7,514 nucleotides of DNA from Auritidibacter sp. Marseille-P8566 (lineage in GTDB: Bacteria; Bacteroidota; Bacteroidia; Flavobacteriales; Flavobacteriaceae). A program made the position numbers and the translations under genes. A model generated the notes under the pieces. It did no database searches, was not told where the DNA came from, and saw only the letters and a program-made list of their open reading frames with translations. The stretch is taken from the NCBI GenBank assembly GCA_943325595.2, contig CALPQA020000082.1, positions 1 to 7,514 of the forward strand, given 5' to 3'. Shown piece after piece: positions 1 to 7,336 of this stretch. The number at the start of each line of letters is the position of its first letter. Within the stretch, counting starts at the first letter, position 1.

Positions 1-929
1 AAAAATTAAAATCGGATACAAAACCATTCTTTTTTGCTGTTGGATTTTCAAAACCACACTTGCCTTTTGTAGCACCAAAAAAATATTGGGACTTGTACAA
101 AAGAGACGATATGCCAATAGCCGCTTTTCAAGAGAAATCAAAAAATGGAGTTGATGTTGCCTATCACAATGCAGGGGAAATAAGAGGATATTCGGATATT
201 CCACCTTTGGTTTCCTTTACCGATCAGAAAGATTTTGGGTTGACTTTGCCAATCGACAAACAAAAAGAATTGATTCACGGGTATTATGCTGCTGTTTCTT
301 ATACCGATGCTCAAGTTGGAAAACTATTGGATAAATTAGACGCATTAGGTTTGACTAAAAACACCGTAATTATCCTTTGGGGCGATCATGGTTGGCACCT
401 TGGCGATCATAATCTTTGGTGTAAACATACTAATTTTGAACAAGCAACTCGTACACCGATGATTATTGCTGCGCCAGGAATTAAGGCTTCAACTACAGAT
501 GCTGCTTCAGAGTTTGTTGATATTTTTCCAACATTGTGTGATTTAGCGGGTGTAGAAATCCCTAAAGTTTTAGATGGAAAAAGCCTATTGCCTTTGATGA
601 ATAAATCAGCAAAATCTGTAAAAGACTATTCGATTAGTCAATACCCAAGAAGTGGTAATAATTCCGAAACCGAACGTCAAGGCTATGCTTCTTCAAAAGT
701 AATGGGTTATTCTTTAAGAGATAAAAGATACCGATATACGATTTGGATGACCAATGATTTCAGAAGTACGCAATCTTTCAATGCCGATTTTATTGTCGGA
801 ACTGAATTATACGATTACGATAAAGATCCAAACGAAACCATAAATGTGGTGGATGAAAAAGAATATACATCGGTTGCCAAGGATTTAAAATCTAAAATGC
901 TCGCTTTTTTCGCTTCACAAGTAAAATAG
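1..929 (+). CDS. Iduronate-2-sulfatase-like sulfatase, 5' end missing
   Basis: This is the C-terminal portion of a type I sulfatase, which hydrolyses sulfate esters from glycans using a formylglycine residue. The reading frame is open from base 3 and gives 308 visible residues. The TTG at 60 is not a start, because the frame upstream already encodes conserved family sequence (KPFFFAVGF then SKPHLPF, whose His at 57-59 matches the active-site His of human iduronate-2-sulfatase). The DHG metal-ligand motif is at 384-392, followed by GDHNLW and a Lys at 423-425 in CKHTNFE, which matches the sulfate-binding Lys of that enzyme. The C-terminal subdomain looks complete, with a DIFPTLCDLAG segment, LDGKSLLPL and a final ELYDYDKDPNE stretch. 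The N-terminal part with the CxPxR formylglycine motif and any signal peptide lies outside the window. Overall similarity points to SulfAtlas family S1_7, assigned from memory of the family. The FGE gene follows after 70 bases. The substrate is not shown. Confidence 0.93.
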   Translation, partial: KLKSDTKPFFFAVGFSKPHLPFVAPKKYWDLYKRDDMPIAAFQEKSKNGVDVAYHNAGEIRGYSDIPPLVSFTDQKDFGLTLPIDKQKELIHGYYAAVSYTDAQVGKLLDKLDALGLTKNTVIILWGDHGWHLGDHNLWCKHTNFEQATRTPMIIAAPGIKASTTDAASEFVDIFPTLCDLAGVEIPKVLDGKSLLPLMNKSAKSVKDYSISQYPRSGNNSETERQGYASSKVMGYSLRDKRYRYTIWMTNDFRSTQSFNADFIVGTELYDYDKDPNETINVVDEKEYTSVAKDLKSKMLAFFASQVK

Positions 930-999
930 ACATTTTATTAGATAGTGTGTGAAATAATATATTAATTTAGTGTCACCAAAAACGATAGAAAAACATATA

Positions 1000-2154
1000 A
1001 TGAGGAATACTATTTTAATCATTTTTCTAATAATAGGACTATCAATAGTTACTACTGCTACTACAACTGCCCAAAAAACAACTGTCAAAAAAGTTAAGGA
1101 TTTAAAGAATACCAAAATATCAAAATCGTGTTGTACTTCGGTTATCCCTAAACGGTTTGGAGAGAAATCTAAATCTATTTTCACAGAAAGTAAAACAATC
1201 AGCAGTGTCAATATAAATAATCACGAAGGCATGGTTTGGATTCCCGCAGGTACATTCAGTATGGGTGGCGATAATGAGCAAGCACGTCAAGATGAATTTC
1301 CAAAACATGCGGTGAAATTGAATGGTTTTTTCATGGATGTCACCGAAGTTACCAATGCGCAATTTGCAAAATTTGTTGCTGCAACAGGATATGTCACTAC
1401 AGCCGAAAAAGATATTATTTGGGAAGATTTAAAAAAACAATTGCCAACGGATACACCAAAACCAGAACCCGAAACCTTGAAAGCAGCTTCTTTAGTATTT
1501 GTTCCAACGAGTGGTGAAGTGAGTTTGCAAGATTACAGTCAGTGGTGGAGCTGGTCACACGGAGCCAATTGGAACCATCCTCAAGGAAAAGGTAGTGATA
1601 TTGTTGGGAAAGAAAATTTACCAGTAGTACATATCAGTTGGGACGATGCGAATGCGTATTGCAAATGGGCGGGAAAACGATTGCCAACCGAAGCCGAATG
1701 GGAGTATGCCGCACGAGGGGGATTGATTAAAAATGTGTATGCTTGGGGCAATGAAAAAGTCGATGAAGGTAAAATGCATTGCAATTATTTTCAAGGAAAT
1801 TTTCCCTATAAAAATGAAGGAAGTGATGGTTATATGGGATCGGCTCCTGTGAAATCTTTTGCGCCTAATGGATACGGTTTGTACGACATGGGTGGAAATG
1901 TTTGGGAATGGTGTGCCGATAAATACAACAATACCTATTATGATGCCTTCAAAAAAGTGAAAGTTGCGATTAACCCGAAAGGACCCTTAAAAAGTTATGA
2001 TCCCGATGAACCTTTGGTAGCCAAAAGAGTCATGCGTGGCGGTTCGTTTTTATGTAATGAATCCTATTGTAGTGGCTACCGTGTTTCGGCAAGAATGAAA
2101 AGTTCGTCCGATTCTTCAATGGAACATTTAGGTTTTCGATGCGTTTCTAATTAA
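1000..2154 (+). CDS. Exported formylglycine-generating enzyme (FGE/SUMF1 type)
   Basis: FGE oxidises the Cys of the CxPxR motif in sulfatases to formylglycine, using O2 and copper. The ATG at 1000 gives 384 residues and a clean signal peptide (MRNTILIIFLIIGLS, cleavage near A24). A GTG at 970 in the same frame would only add ten polar residues before it. The FGE-sulfatase domain runs from about residue 77 (GMVWIPAGTFSMGG) to the end. It contains GANWNHPQG, WAGKRLPTEAEWEYAARGG, NGYGLYDMGGNVWEW and RGGSFLCNESYC. C352 and C357 match the catalytic pair C336/C341 of human FGE, and S349 matches its S333. C221 and C381 match the human C218-C365 disulfide, whereas the C235-C346 pair is replaced by Ala and Val. 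An N-terminal Cys-Cys (C44, C45) precedes the domain, in a place comparable to the N-terminal Cys motif of human FGE. The catalytic Cys pair separates it from non-catalytic proteins of this fold. Its natural clients are the neighbouring sulfatases, and its export signal implies periplasmic action. Confidence 0.93.
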   Translation: MRNTILIIFLIIGLSIVTTATTTAQKTTVKKVKDLKNTKISKSCCTSVIPKRFGEKSKSIFTESKTISSVNINNHEGMVWIPAGTFSMGGDNEQARQDEFPKHAVKLNGFFMDVTEVTNAQFAKFVAATGYVTTAEKDIIWEDLKKQLPTDTPKPEPETLKAASLVFVPTSGEVSLQDYSQWWSWSHGANWNHPQGKGSDIVGKENLPVVHISWDDANAYCKWAGKRLPTEAEWEYAARGGLIKNVYAWGNEKVDEGKMHCNYFQGNFPYKNEGSDGYMGSAPVKSFAPNGYGLYDMGGNVWEWCADKYNNTYYDAFKKVKVAINPKGPLKSYDPDEPLVAKRVMRGGSFLCNESYCSGYRVSARMKSSSDSSMEHLGFRCVSN

Positions 2155-2163
2155 TTGATTGTG

Positions 2164-2832
2164 ATGAAGATGAAATTACTTTGTATTTTTTTGTTTGCGT
2201 TAACGGCTGAGATTGCTGCTGCAAATAGTAATTCGATTTCAAATAGATGTTTTGAACATGTTGCTATTGCAAATAAAGATTCGGTTGCTTTGGACAATGC
2301 TTATATGAAAGTACTTCGTGATGGTGCCGCTTGTACTTTGGCCAATACACCAAATTTTGGAACACGCATTATTGTTGCTTTGGATAAAATCAAATTTAAA
2401 AGTAATCGCGGCACAATTAAAATAAAAAGGGGTGAAATTGCCGTTTTTCTAGAAAATGAAAGCTATGATTTGCCGCAAGGTTCTTATTTCGAAATTGCTT
2501 TAAAGAAAATTCATCCACCATTGACAAAACCTAAAGAATGGTTTGAACCAATGAAAAATACCATTGTATATGAAAATGATGAGTTTCGTGTTTTTGAAGA
2601 ACGTCTAAATCCTGGCGACGAAAGACCATTACACAGTCACGCGCAAAGGGTTGTAGTTCGTTTGAATCAAGTGCAATTAACAGATCCTCGTTATTCTGTT
2701 GGTAAACCCGGAACTGGGATTCAAGTTGCCAATACCGTAAAATTTGCAGAGCCAATGGTGCATGTAACCAAAAACTTAAGTGAAATTCCGCTTTTTAATA
2801 TCGTCATCGAATATAAAATTGAGCATGAATAA
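2164..2832 (+). CDS. Exported two-domain cupin-like protein, function unknown
   Basis: The product has 222 residues. The ATG at 2164 is chosen because it gives a signal peptide (MKMKLLCIFLFALTAEIAAA) starting ten bases after the FGE stop; ATG 2170 is nearly equivalent. The mature part appears to be two related beta-rich halves. The first is about residues 42-115 (DNAYMKVLRDGAA ... TRIIVALDKIKF). The second is about 133-219 (ENDEFRVFEERLNPGD ... RVVVRLNQVQL). The second half fits cupin motif 1: a Gly, five residues, then H157-S-H159, but without the usual Glu. It also fits part of motif 2, with a Pro, H200 and three residues before Asn. This could be a three-His metal site. In the first half the HxH position reads NFG, so it is probably structural. 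Enzymatic activity, a sugar-binding role and a role in metal supply are all possible. Tight linkage to the FGE suggests co-transcription. The fold is inferred from motifs only. Confidence 0.75.
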   Translation: MKMKLLCIFLFALTAEIAAANSNSISNRCFEHVAIANKDSVALDNAYMKVLRDGAACTLANTPNFGTRIIVALDKIKFKSNRGTIKIKRGEIAVFLENESYDLPQGSYFEIALKKIHPPLTKPKEWFEPMKNTIVYENDEFRVFEERLNPGDERPLHSHAQRVVVRLNQVQLTDPRYSVGKPGTGIQVANTVKFAEPMVHVTKNLSEIPLFNIVIEYKIEHE

Positions 2833-2838
2833 AAGACA

Positions 2839-3582
2839 ATGAGAAATATAGAAAAAAATATTTTTTTTATACTGCTATTTTTGGGGACTTTCAATTCGTA
2901 TGCTCAAGAATTTGCCAAAGGAAAATTGCTTTATAGTACTACTTTGGCGACTTCAGAAATGGTAAAGGATTGGGTTTTGGAAGGACCAGCAAAAATTGAA
3001 TTCAACAACAATTGGTTACACATGTATTCGCCAAATGAAGAAGGACATCATGTTTTTTGGTGTCCAATTGATTTTCCTGGGAATTTCATAGCCGAATGGG
3101 AAGCACAAAATCAAGAAATTGACGCGGGTTTGTGTATCGTTTTTTTTGCAGCCAAAGGATTGAAAGGAGAAAGTATTTTGGATGCTTCGATGCCCAAAAG
3201 AACATCAGGAATTTTTACTGATTATACCAAAGGAGCCATGAATGATTACCATATTTCGTATTATGCAAATGGTCGGGACAATCCGAATCGGGAAACCGCA
3301 AATTTGAGAAAAAACAAAGGATTTAATTTAGTGCAAACTGGAGAAATTGGCATTCCTGTTCAATCAACCGCAATTCATAAAATGAAATTAGTTAAATATG
3401 AAGGTAAAATCCTTATGTATATTGACGATAGAAAAATTATAGATTGGACGGATGACGGCATTAAATATGGCAAAATTTTAGAAGGGGGTAAAATTGGATT
3501 CCGACAAATGCAATGGACTCATTTTGCTTATAGAAATTTTAAGGTCTGGGAAAATTCGTTACTTAAAGAAACAAATAAATAA
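2839..3582 (+). CDS. Exported DUF1961 family protein (concanavalin-like fold expected)
   Basis: The product has 247 residues and a clear signal peptide (MRNIEKNIFFILLFLGTF, cleavage after YA, A22). The mature part resembles the DUF1961 family seen in Bacteroidota polysaccharide loci. Recognisable blocks are HHVFWCPIDFPGNF at about 70-83, AAKGLKGESILDASM at about 104-118, YHISYYANGRDNPNRETANL at about 137-156 followed by RKNKGF, and a C-terminal beta-rich stretch ending in IGFRQMQWTHFAYRNFKVW. The alternating pattern and the final KIGFRQM block are typical of laminarin-type or concanavalin-like jelly rolls, which bind or cleave glycans. The His, Tyr, Arg and Asn cluster at 137-156 is a candidate ligand or catalytic site. 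It starts six bases after the cupin stop, so it is almost certainly co-transcribed. No biochemical role can be given from the sequence. A lyase, a hydrolase or a glycan-binding protein would each fit. The family call rests on remembered sequence blocks. Confidence 0.8.
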   Translation: MRNIEKNIFFILLFLGTFNSYAQEFAKGKLLYSTTLATSEMVKDWVLEGPAKIEFNNNWLHMYSPNEEGHHVFWCPIDFPGNFIAEWEAQNQEIDAGLCIVFFAAKGLKGESILDASMPKRTSGIFTDYTKGAMNDYHISYYANGRDNPNRETANLRKNKGFNLVQTGEIGIPVQSTAIHKMKLVKYEGKILMYIDDRKIIDWTDDGIKYGKILEGGKIGFRQMQWTHFAYRNFKVWENSLLKETNK

Positions 3583-3595
3583 TAAATAGTTCAAC

Positions 3596-5203
3596 ATGAA
3601 AAATAAAGCACTATTGCTAATTGGCTTTGCTAGCTTAGTAATTATTACAGCGTCGTCTTTTCAACTTTCGAATTTCGAAAAAAGTAAGATGGAAAAAAAT
3701 ATAAAAACGCTAAATGAGAATACCTCAAATACTGATTTAGCAACTGCTTTATCTGAAAAATCAGGTTCTACAAAGCCAGTTGTAGCTTCCTTGACAAAAA
3801 ATGGAATTGTCATAAAAAATACGACAAATAAATCGACTGTTGCAAAACCGGATATTTTGTTCTTCATTGCCGATGATATGACTTCAATAGATTGTGAACC
3901 TTATGGAAACAAAGACGTTCGCACCCCTAATTTAGCTAAATTAGCCAAAGAGGGAATGACTTTCGACAATATGAATAACGCTACAGCCATGTGTGGTCCA
4001 ACGCGTCAGAGTCTATATACAGGATTGTTTCCTGTAAAAAACGGAAGTTATCCAAATCATGCTCAAGTTTATGACAATGTTATTAGTATTGTTCAACATT
4101 TCAAGAAAATTGGCTATCGTGTGGCTTTGATTGGAAAACAACATTATGCGCCTATGGCAAATTTCCCATTTGAATATTTAGGAGGTAGAAATAGCGATAA
4201 TGGGAAAGGGCAAGATGTGGAATTAGCAGATGCTGAAAAATGGATTAATAAAGATACTTCAAAACCGTATTTATTGATTGTTGCTTCTAACCAGCCACAT
4301 GGTCCTTGGAATAGGGGTGATGTAAAACAATATGATGCGAGTAAAATTTCTGTTGCTCCTTATATGGTTGACACCAAAGAGACTAGAGATGATTTAGTGA
4401 AATACTATGCCGAAATTACCTATATGGACAGCCTTGTTGGGACGTGCACTAGAATTGTTGAAAAACAGAAAAACAAAGACAATACGTTGTTTCTTTTCGC
4501 AAGCGAACATGGAAGTTCAATGCCTTTTGGAAAGTGGACTTGTTACAATATGGGTTTGAAAGCGGCATTTATAGCTCGTTGGCCTAAGGTAATTAAACCA
4601 GACACAAGAACGGATATTTTAGCACAATATATCGATGTTGTTCCGACTCTTTTTGAAGTTGCAGGTGGAAATCCGGAAACGCTAAGAGGAAATAAAGAGG
4701 AAACCATGAAATTGGACGGAAAGAGTTTTTTTGCTACTTTGAACGGAAAACCAAAAGAAGTTCGTGACTATGTTTACGGAGTTCATACTACAAGAGGTAT
4801 TAAAAATGGTTCCGACAATTATCCTGTTCGCTCCATTCAAGACCATAATTATAAGCTAATTTGGAATTTGCAATTCAACGAACCCTTTTTATCTTCGGGT
4901 TCTCAACCAAAAAACAAATTATACAACAGTTGGTTGAAGGCTACTAATGTTACTCCAAAACAAGCAGCTCATGCTAAATTGTATAGAAACAGACCAGAAT
5001 ATGAATTGTACAATATCAAAAAAGATGTGTATGAATTGGATAATTTAGCAGATGACAAAGCATTGGCATCAGTAAAAATTAAATTGGTTTCTGAATTAAA
5101 AAAATGGATGTTAGACCAAGGGGATAAAGGAATTAAAACGGAAGCAGAAGCATTACGAAGATTGAAAGGCGATACTTTAGATTGGAAAACTTCAGGAGAT
5201 TAG
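3596..5203 (+). CDS. Exported or membrane-anchored sulfatase, S1_8-like
   Basis: The product is a 535-residue type I sulfatase. It begins with a hydrophobic export or anchor segment (residues 4-24), then a Ser/Thr/Lys/Asn-rich linker to about residue 83 that is longer than usual. The catalytic domain starts at KPDILFFIADDMTS. Metal ligands D93 and D94 are present. The formylglycine motif is C133-G-P-T-R137 followed by QSLYTG, so the CxPxR signature is met and FGE can act on it. Other active-site candidates are K181 (IGKQHY), H183, H235 (SNQPHGPW), E304-H305 (FASEHGSS) and K313 (FGKWTCYN). Most sulfatases have Asp where E304 stands; SE[HQ]G followed by KWTCY is, as I recall it, characteristic of SulfAtlas family S1_8. 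The C-terminal subdomain (ELYNIKKDVYELDNLADD) is complete. It lies 13 bases after the DUF1961 gene and probably belongs to the same transcript. A role in desulfating an algal polysaccharide is inferred; the exact substrate is not visible. Confidence 0.92.
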   Translation: MKNKALLLIGFASLVIITASSFQLSNFEKSKMEKNIKTLNENTSNTDLATALSEKSGSTKPVVASLTKNGIVIKNTTNKSTVAKPDILFFIADDMTSIDCEPYGNKDVRTPNLAKLAKEGMTFDNMNNATAMCGPTRQSLYTGLFPVKNGSYPNHAQVYDNVISIVQHFKKIGYRVALIGKQHYAPMANFPFEYLGGRNSDNGKGQDVELADAEKWINKDTSKPYLLIVASNQPHGPWNRGDVKQYDASKISVAPYMVDTKETRDDLVKYYAEITYMDSLVGTCTRIVEKQKNKDNTLFLFASEHGSSMPFGKWTCYNMGLKAAFIARWPKVIKPDTRTDILAQYIDVVPTLFEVAGGNPETLRGNKEETMKLDGKSFFATLNGKPKEVRDYVYGVHTTRGIKNGSDNYPVRSIQDHNYKLIWNLQFNEPFLSSGSQPKNKLYNSWLKATNVTPKQAAHAKLYRNRPEYELYNIKKDVYELDNLADDKALASVKIKLVSELKKWMLDQGDKGIKTEAEALRRLKGDTLDWKTSGD

Positions 5204-5212
5204 TACCTTTTG
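5182..5212 (+). promoter_or_regulatory. Possible internal Bacteroidota-type promoter
   Basis: A TTG at 5182-5184 and TACCTTTT at 5204-5211 are separated by 19 bases, close to the Bacteroidota pattern of TTG, about 19-21 bases, then TAnnTTTG. The last G of the -7 box is shifted by one base. It would drive the lyase gene and the downstream sulfatase. Such matches are common by chance in AT-rich DNA, so this is weak. Confidence 0.2.
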
Positions 5213-5250
5213 ATTTAATAACACTATCTATAATGATTTATATATTTAAA

Positions 5251-6474
5251 ATGATTAAACCAATAAAATACCTATCGTTACTTTTTGTTTTTTCGGTTGT
5301 GAACTGTGTTTCGGCACAAATTAAAACGGAAGTAGTTAGTAGTTTTCCAAAAACGCTCGCTATTGACGGACACGATTTGCAAAAAAATTACGAATTAATT
5401 GTTGCCAATGATGCGGATAAAGTTAGAGCACTCAAATCGCTTTTGAAGAATGCAGATAAGCTTTTATTAGAGGCAAAGCTGTATTCAGTTATGGATAAAA
5501 AGCAACTCCCTCCCAGTGGCGACAAACACGATTATATGAGTACGGGCCCTTATTGGTGGCCAGATCCAACTAAGCCAGACGGATTGCCTTATATTAAAAA
5601 AGACGGACTTCGAAACCCAACGTATTATGATATTTCCGATTCACAAGAAATTGACAAGGTTGAAGACGCGTCGTTATCATTGGCTTTAGCCTATTATTTT
5701 ACAAAAGATTCAAAATATGCTAATTTCACTTCAAAACTTTTAAAAACCTGGTTTTTGAATCCTGAAACACGTCAAAATCCACATCTTAATTTTGCACAAG
5801 GCATTCCGGGTTTAAATACGGGGCGTGGAACTGGACTAATTGAAACCAGAGATATTTATCGGGTATTAGATGCTGCAATCTTAATTCAAGAGTCTCCAAA
5901 TTGGTCAAAAGACGATCATTTAGCGCTAAAAAAGTGGTTTTCAGATTATTTAACTTGGATGTTGGAAAGTCCAATTGGCAAAGACGAAGCCAAAGCCAAA
6001 AACAACCACGGCACCTTTTATAGCGAACAAGTTATAGCTTTGGCATTATTTGTAGACAAACCAGCAATTGCATTGAATGAAATTGAAATCTTCAAAAATA
6101 GATTGGAAAGCCAATTGAAATCTGATGGAAGTCAGCCTCTAGAATTGGCCAGAACAAAATCTTGGAATTACGTAAATATGAATATGTTCGGCTACTATTT
6201 AATTGCAAGATTAGCTGAGAATGCCAATTTTCAACTTTGGAACCAACAAATTAGTGAAGGTAAAAACATGAAAAAGGCATTGGAGTTTATTATGCCCTAT
6301 TTGAAAAATGAAAAAATTTGGGAATACGAGCAAATTCAAAAAATCAGTTATGGTGAAACCATCAAAATTTTAAAGTATGCTTCCCGAAAATATAACAATC
6401 CCGAATATGAAGAAATTGCTAAAAAAATAGATATAAAAACCTATCAATCAGAAATAAACGAACTTACTTTTTAA
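5251..6474 (+). CDS. Exported alginate_lyase-superfamily polysaccharide lyase
   Basis: The product has 407 residues from the ATG at 5251, which begins a standard signal peptide (MIKPIKYLSLLFVFSVV, cleavage after VSA). ATG 5233 and the TTG at 5182 are possible in the same frame but add non-signal residues. The mature part is alpha-helical and resembles Pfam Alginate_lyase (PF05426), the (alpha/alpha) barrel superfamily that includes PL5 and, as I recall, PL38. Visible blocks are SGDKHDYMSTGPYWWPDP (about 89-106), LRNPTYYD, the helical EDASLSLALAYYFTKD, GLIETRDIYRVLDA, N251-N252-H253-GTFY and ELARTKSWNY (R298, Y304). The NNH and the later Tyr fit the catalytic Asn/His and Tyr of these lyases, which cleave uronic-acid polysaccharides by beta-elimination. 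It sits between two sulfatase genes, 47 bases after one and 10 bases before the other, so it probably acts on a uronic-acid-containing sulfated glycan after desulfation. The alginate name is inherited from the domain; glucuronan-like or ulvan-derived substrates are equally possible. Confidence 0.87.
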   Translation: MIKPIKYLSLLFVFSVVNCVSAQIKTEVVSSFPKTLAIDGHDLQKNYELIVANDADKVRALKSLLKNADKLLLEAKLYSVMDKKQLPPSGDKHDYMSTGPYWWPDPTKPDGLPYIKKDGLRNPTYYDISDSQEIDKVEDASLSLALAYYFTKDSKYANFTSKLLKTWFLNPETRQNPHLNFAQGIPGLNTGRGTGLIETRDIYRVLDAAILIQESPNWSKDDHLALKKWFSDYLTWMLESPIGKDEAKAKNNHGTFYSEQVIALALFVDKPAIALNEIEIFKNRLESQLKSDGSQPLELARTKSWNYVNMNMFGYYLIARLAENANFQLWNQQISEGKNMKKALEFIMPYLKNEKIWEYEQIQKISYGETIKILKYASRKYNNPEYEEIAKKIDIKTYQSEINELTF

Positions 6475-7329
6475 TTTATCTACTATGAAAAATTATAAAT
6501 TTCTATTAATTATCCTTACAGTTTTTACAACCAATAGCTTTTATGCCCAAAAAAATGCAAGTAAAAAAGGTAGCGAAAAGCCAAATATTATATACATTTT
6601 AGCCGACGATTTAGGTATTGGCGATGTAAGTTGTTATGGGTCGGACAATAATAAAACTCCAATTATAGATAAATTAGCTAAAGGTGGAATTCGATTTACT
6701 CATGGCTATACAGCGCCACTTTGCGGACCTTCAAGAGCGATGATTTTGACTGGGCGGTATGGTTTTAGAACAGGAGCCGTTAATCAAGATATGGTTGGAC
6801 AAATAAAACCAGAAAATGAAGTTTTGATTCCGTCAGTTCTAAAAACAGCAGGGTACACCAGTGCTATGGTCGGAAAGTGGAGTCAGTTTGGGTTAACGCC
6901 TAAAGATTTCGGTTTTGATGATTATATTACTTTTCAAGGAAGTGGTGATTATTGGGCAACCGAAAAAAAGAAATCGGAGAATTATATTGAAAATGGGGTG
7001 AATAAAAAGTTGGATACTTTAACGTACATGCCCGATTTGATGCACAAGCATTTGGTTGATTTTATAACGACAAACAAGGACAAACCTTTCTTTTTGTATT
7101 ATTCTATGGTAAATGTTCATGCGGTTATTCAACGAACTCCAGACAGTAAGCCAGGAAGCGATTTTTATGACGATAATATCGCCTATATGGATAAGCTAGT
7201 TGGAAAATTATTAAGTACATTAGATGATTTAAAATTAAGAGAAAACACTCTAATCGTCTTTATGGGAGATAACGGCACCGCAAGTCAATATGCAAGTAGA
7301 AGTTCAATTGGCGGAAAGCACTTTCAGGG

Positions 7330-7336
7330 AAAAAAG
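7330..7336 (+). other. Slippery heptamer A_AAA_AAG at the frameshift
   Basis: In the initial frame the codons are GGA AAA AAG, so the seven bases form the canonical A_AAA_AAG signal for -1 ribosomal slippage, as in E. coli dnaX and several insertion sequences. Slippage here would enter exactly the frame that encodes the rest of the sulfatase. Losing one A from an ancestral GGA AAA AAA GGA would create the same heptamer automatically, so function is not proven. Confidence 0.45.

Noticed and set aside
930..999. Promoter in the gap before the FGE gene
   Set aside because: TAATTTAG at 963-970 is one base off the TAnnTTTG box but no TTG lies at a suitable distance upstream, so the gap may simply be intra-operonic.
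915..1211. Minus-strand open frame of 98 codons opposite the FGE start
   Set aside because: It overlaps the signal-peptide and N-terminal coding region of the FGE, has no recognisable domain and its hydrophobicity mirrors the AT-rich opposite strand.
1120..1362. Minus-strand open frame of 80 codons inside the FGE gene
   Set aside because: It lies opposite well-conserved FGE domain sequence and resembles no known protein.
2852..2867. A7-T-A-T7 palindrome resembling a terminator or homopolymer hotspot
   Set aside because: It encodes the K-N-I-F-F core of the DUF1961 signal peptide, has no GC stem, and the frame through it is intact.
5182..5250. Upstream start of the lyase overlapping the preceding sulfatase
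   Set aside because: The residues encoded before 5251 do not form a signal peptide, whereas the ATG at 5251 starts one directly.
5786..5974. Minus-strand open frame inside the lyase gene
   Set aside because: It is the shadow of a conserved helical part of the lyase.
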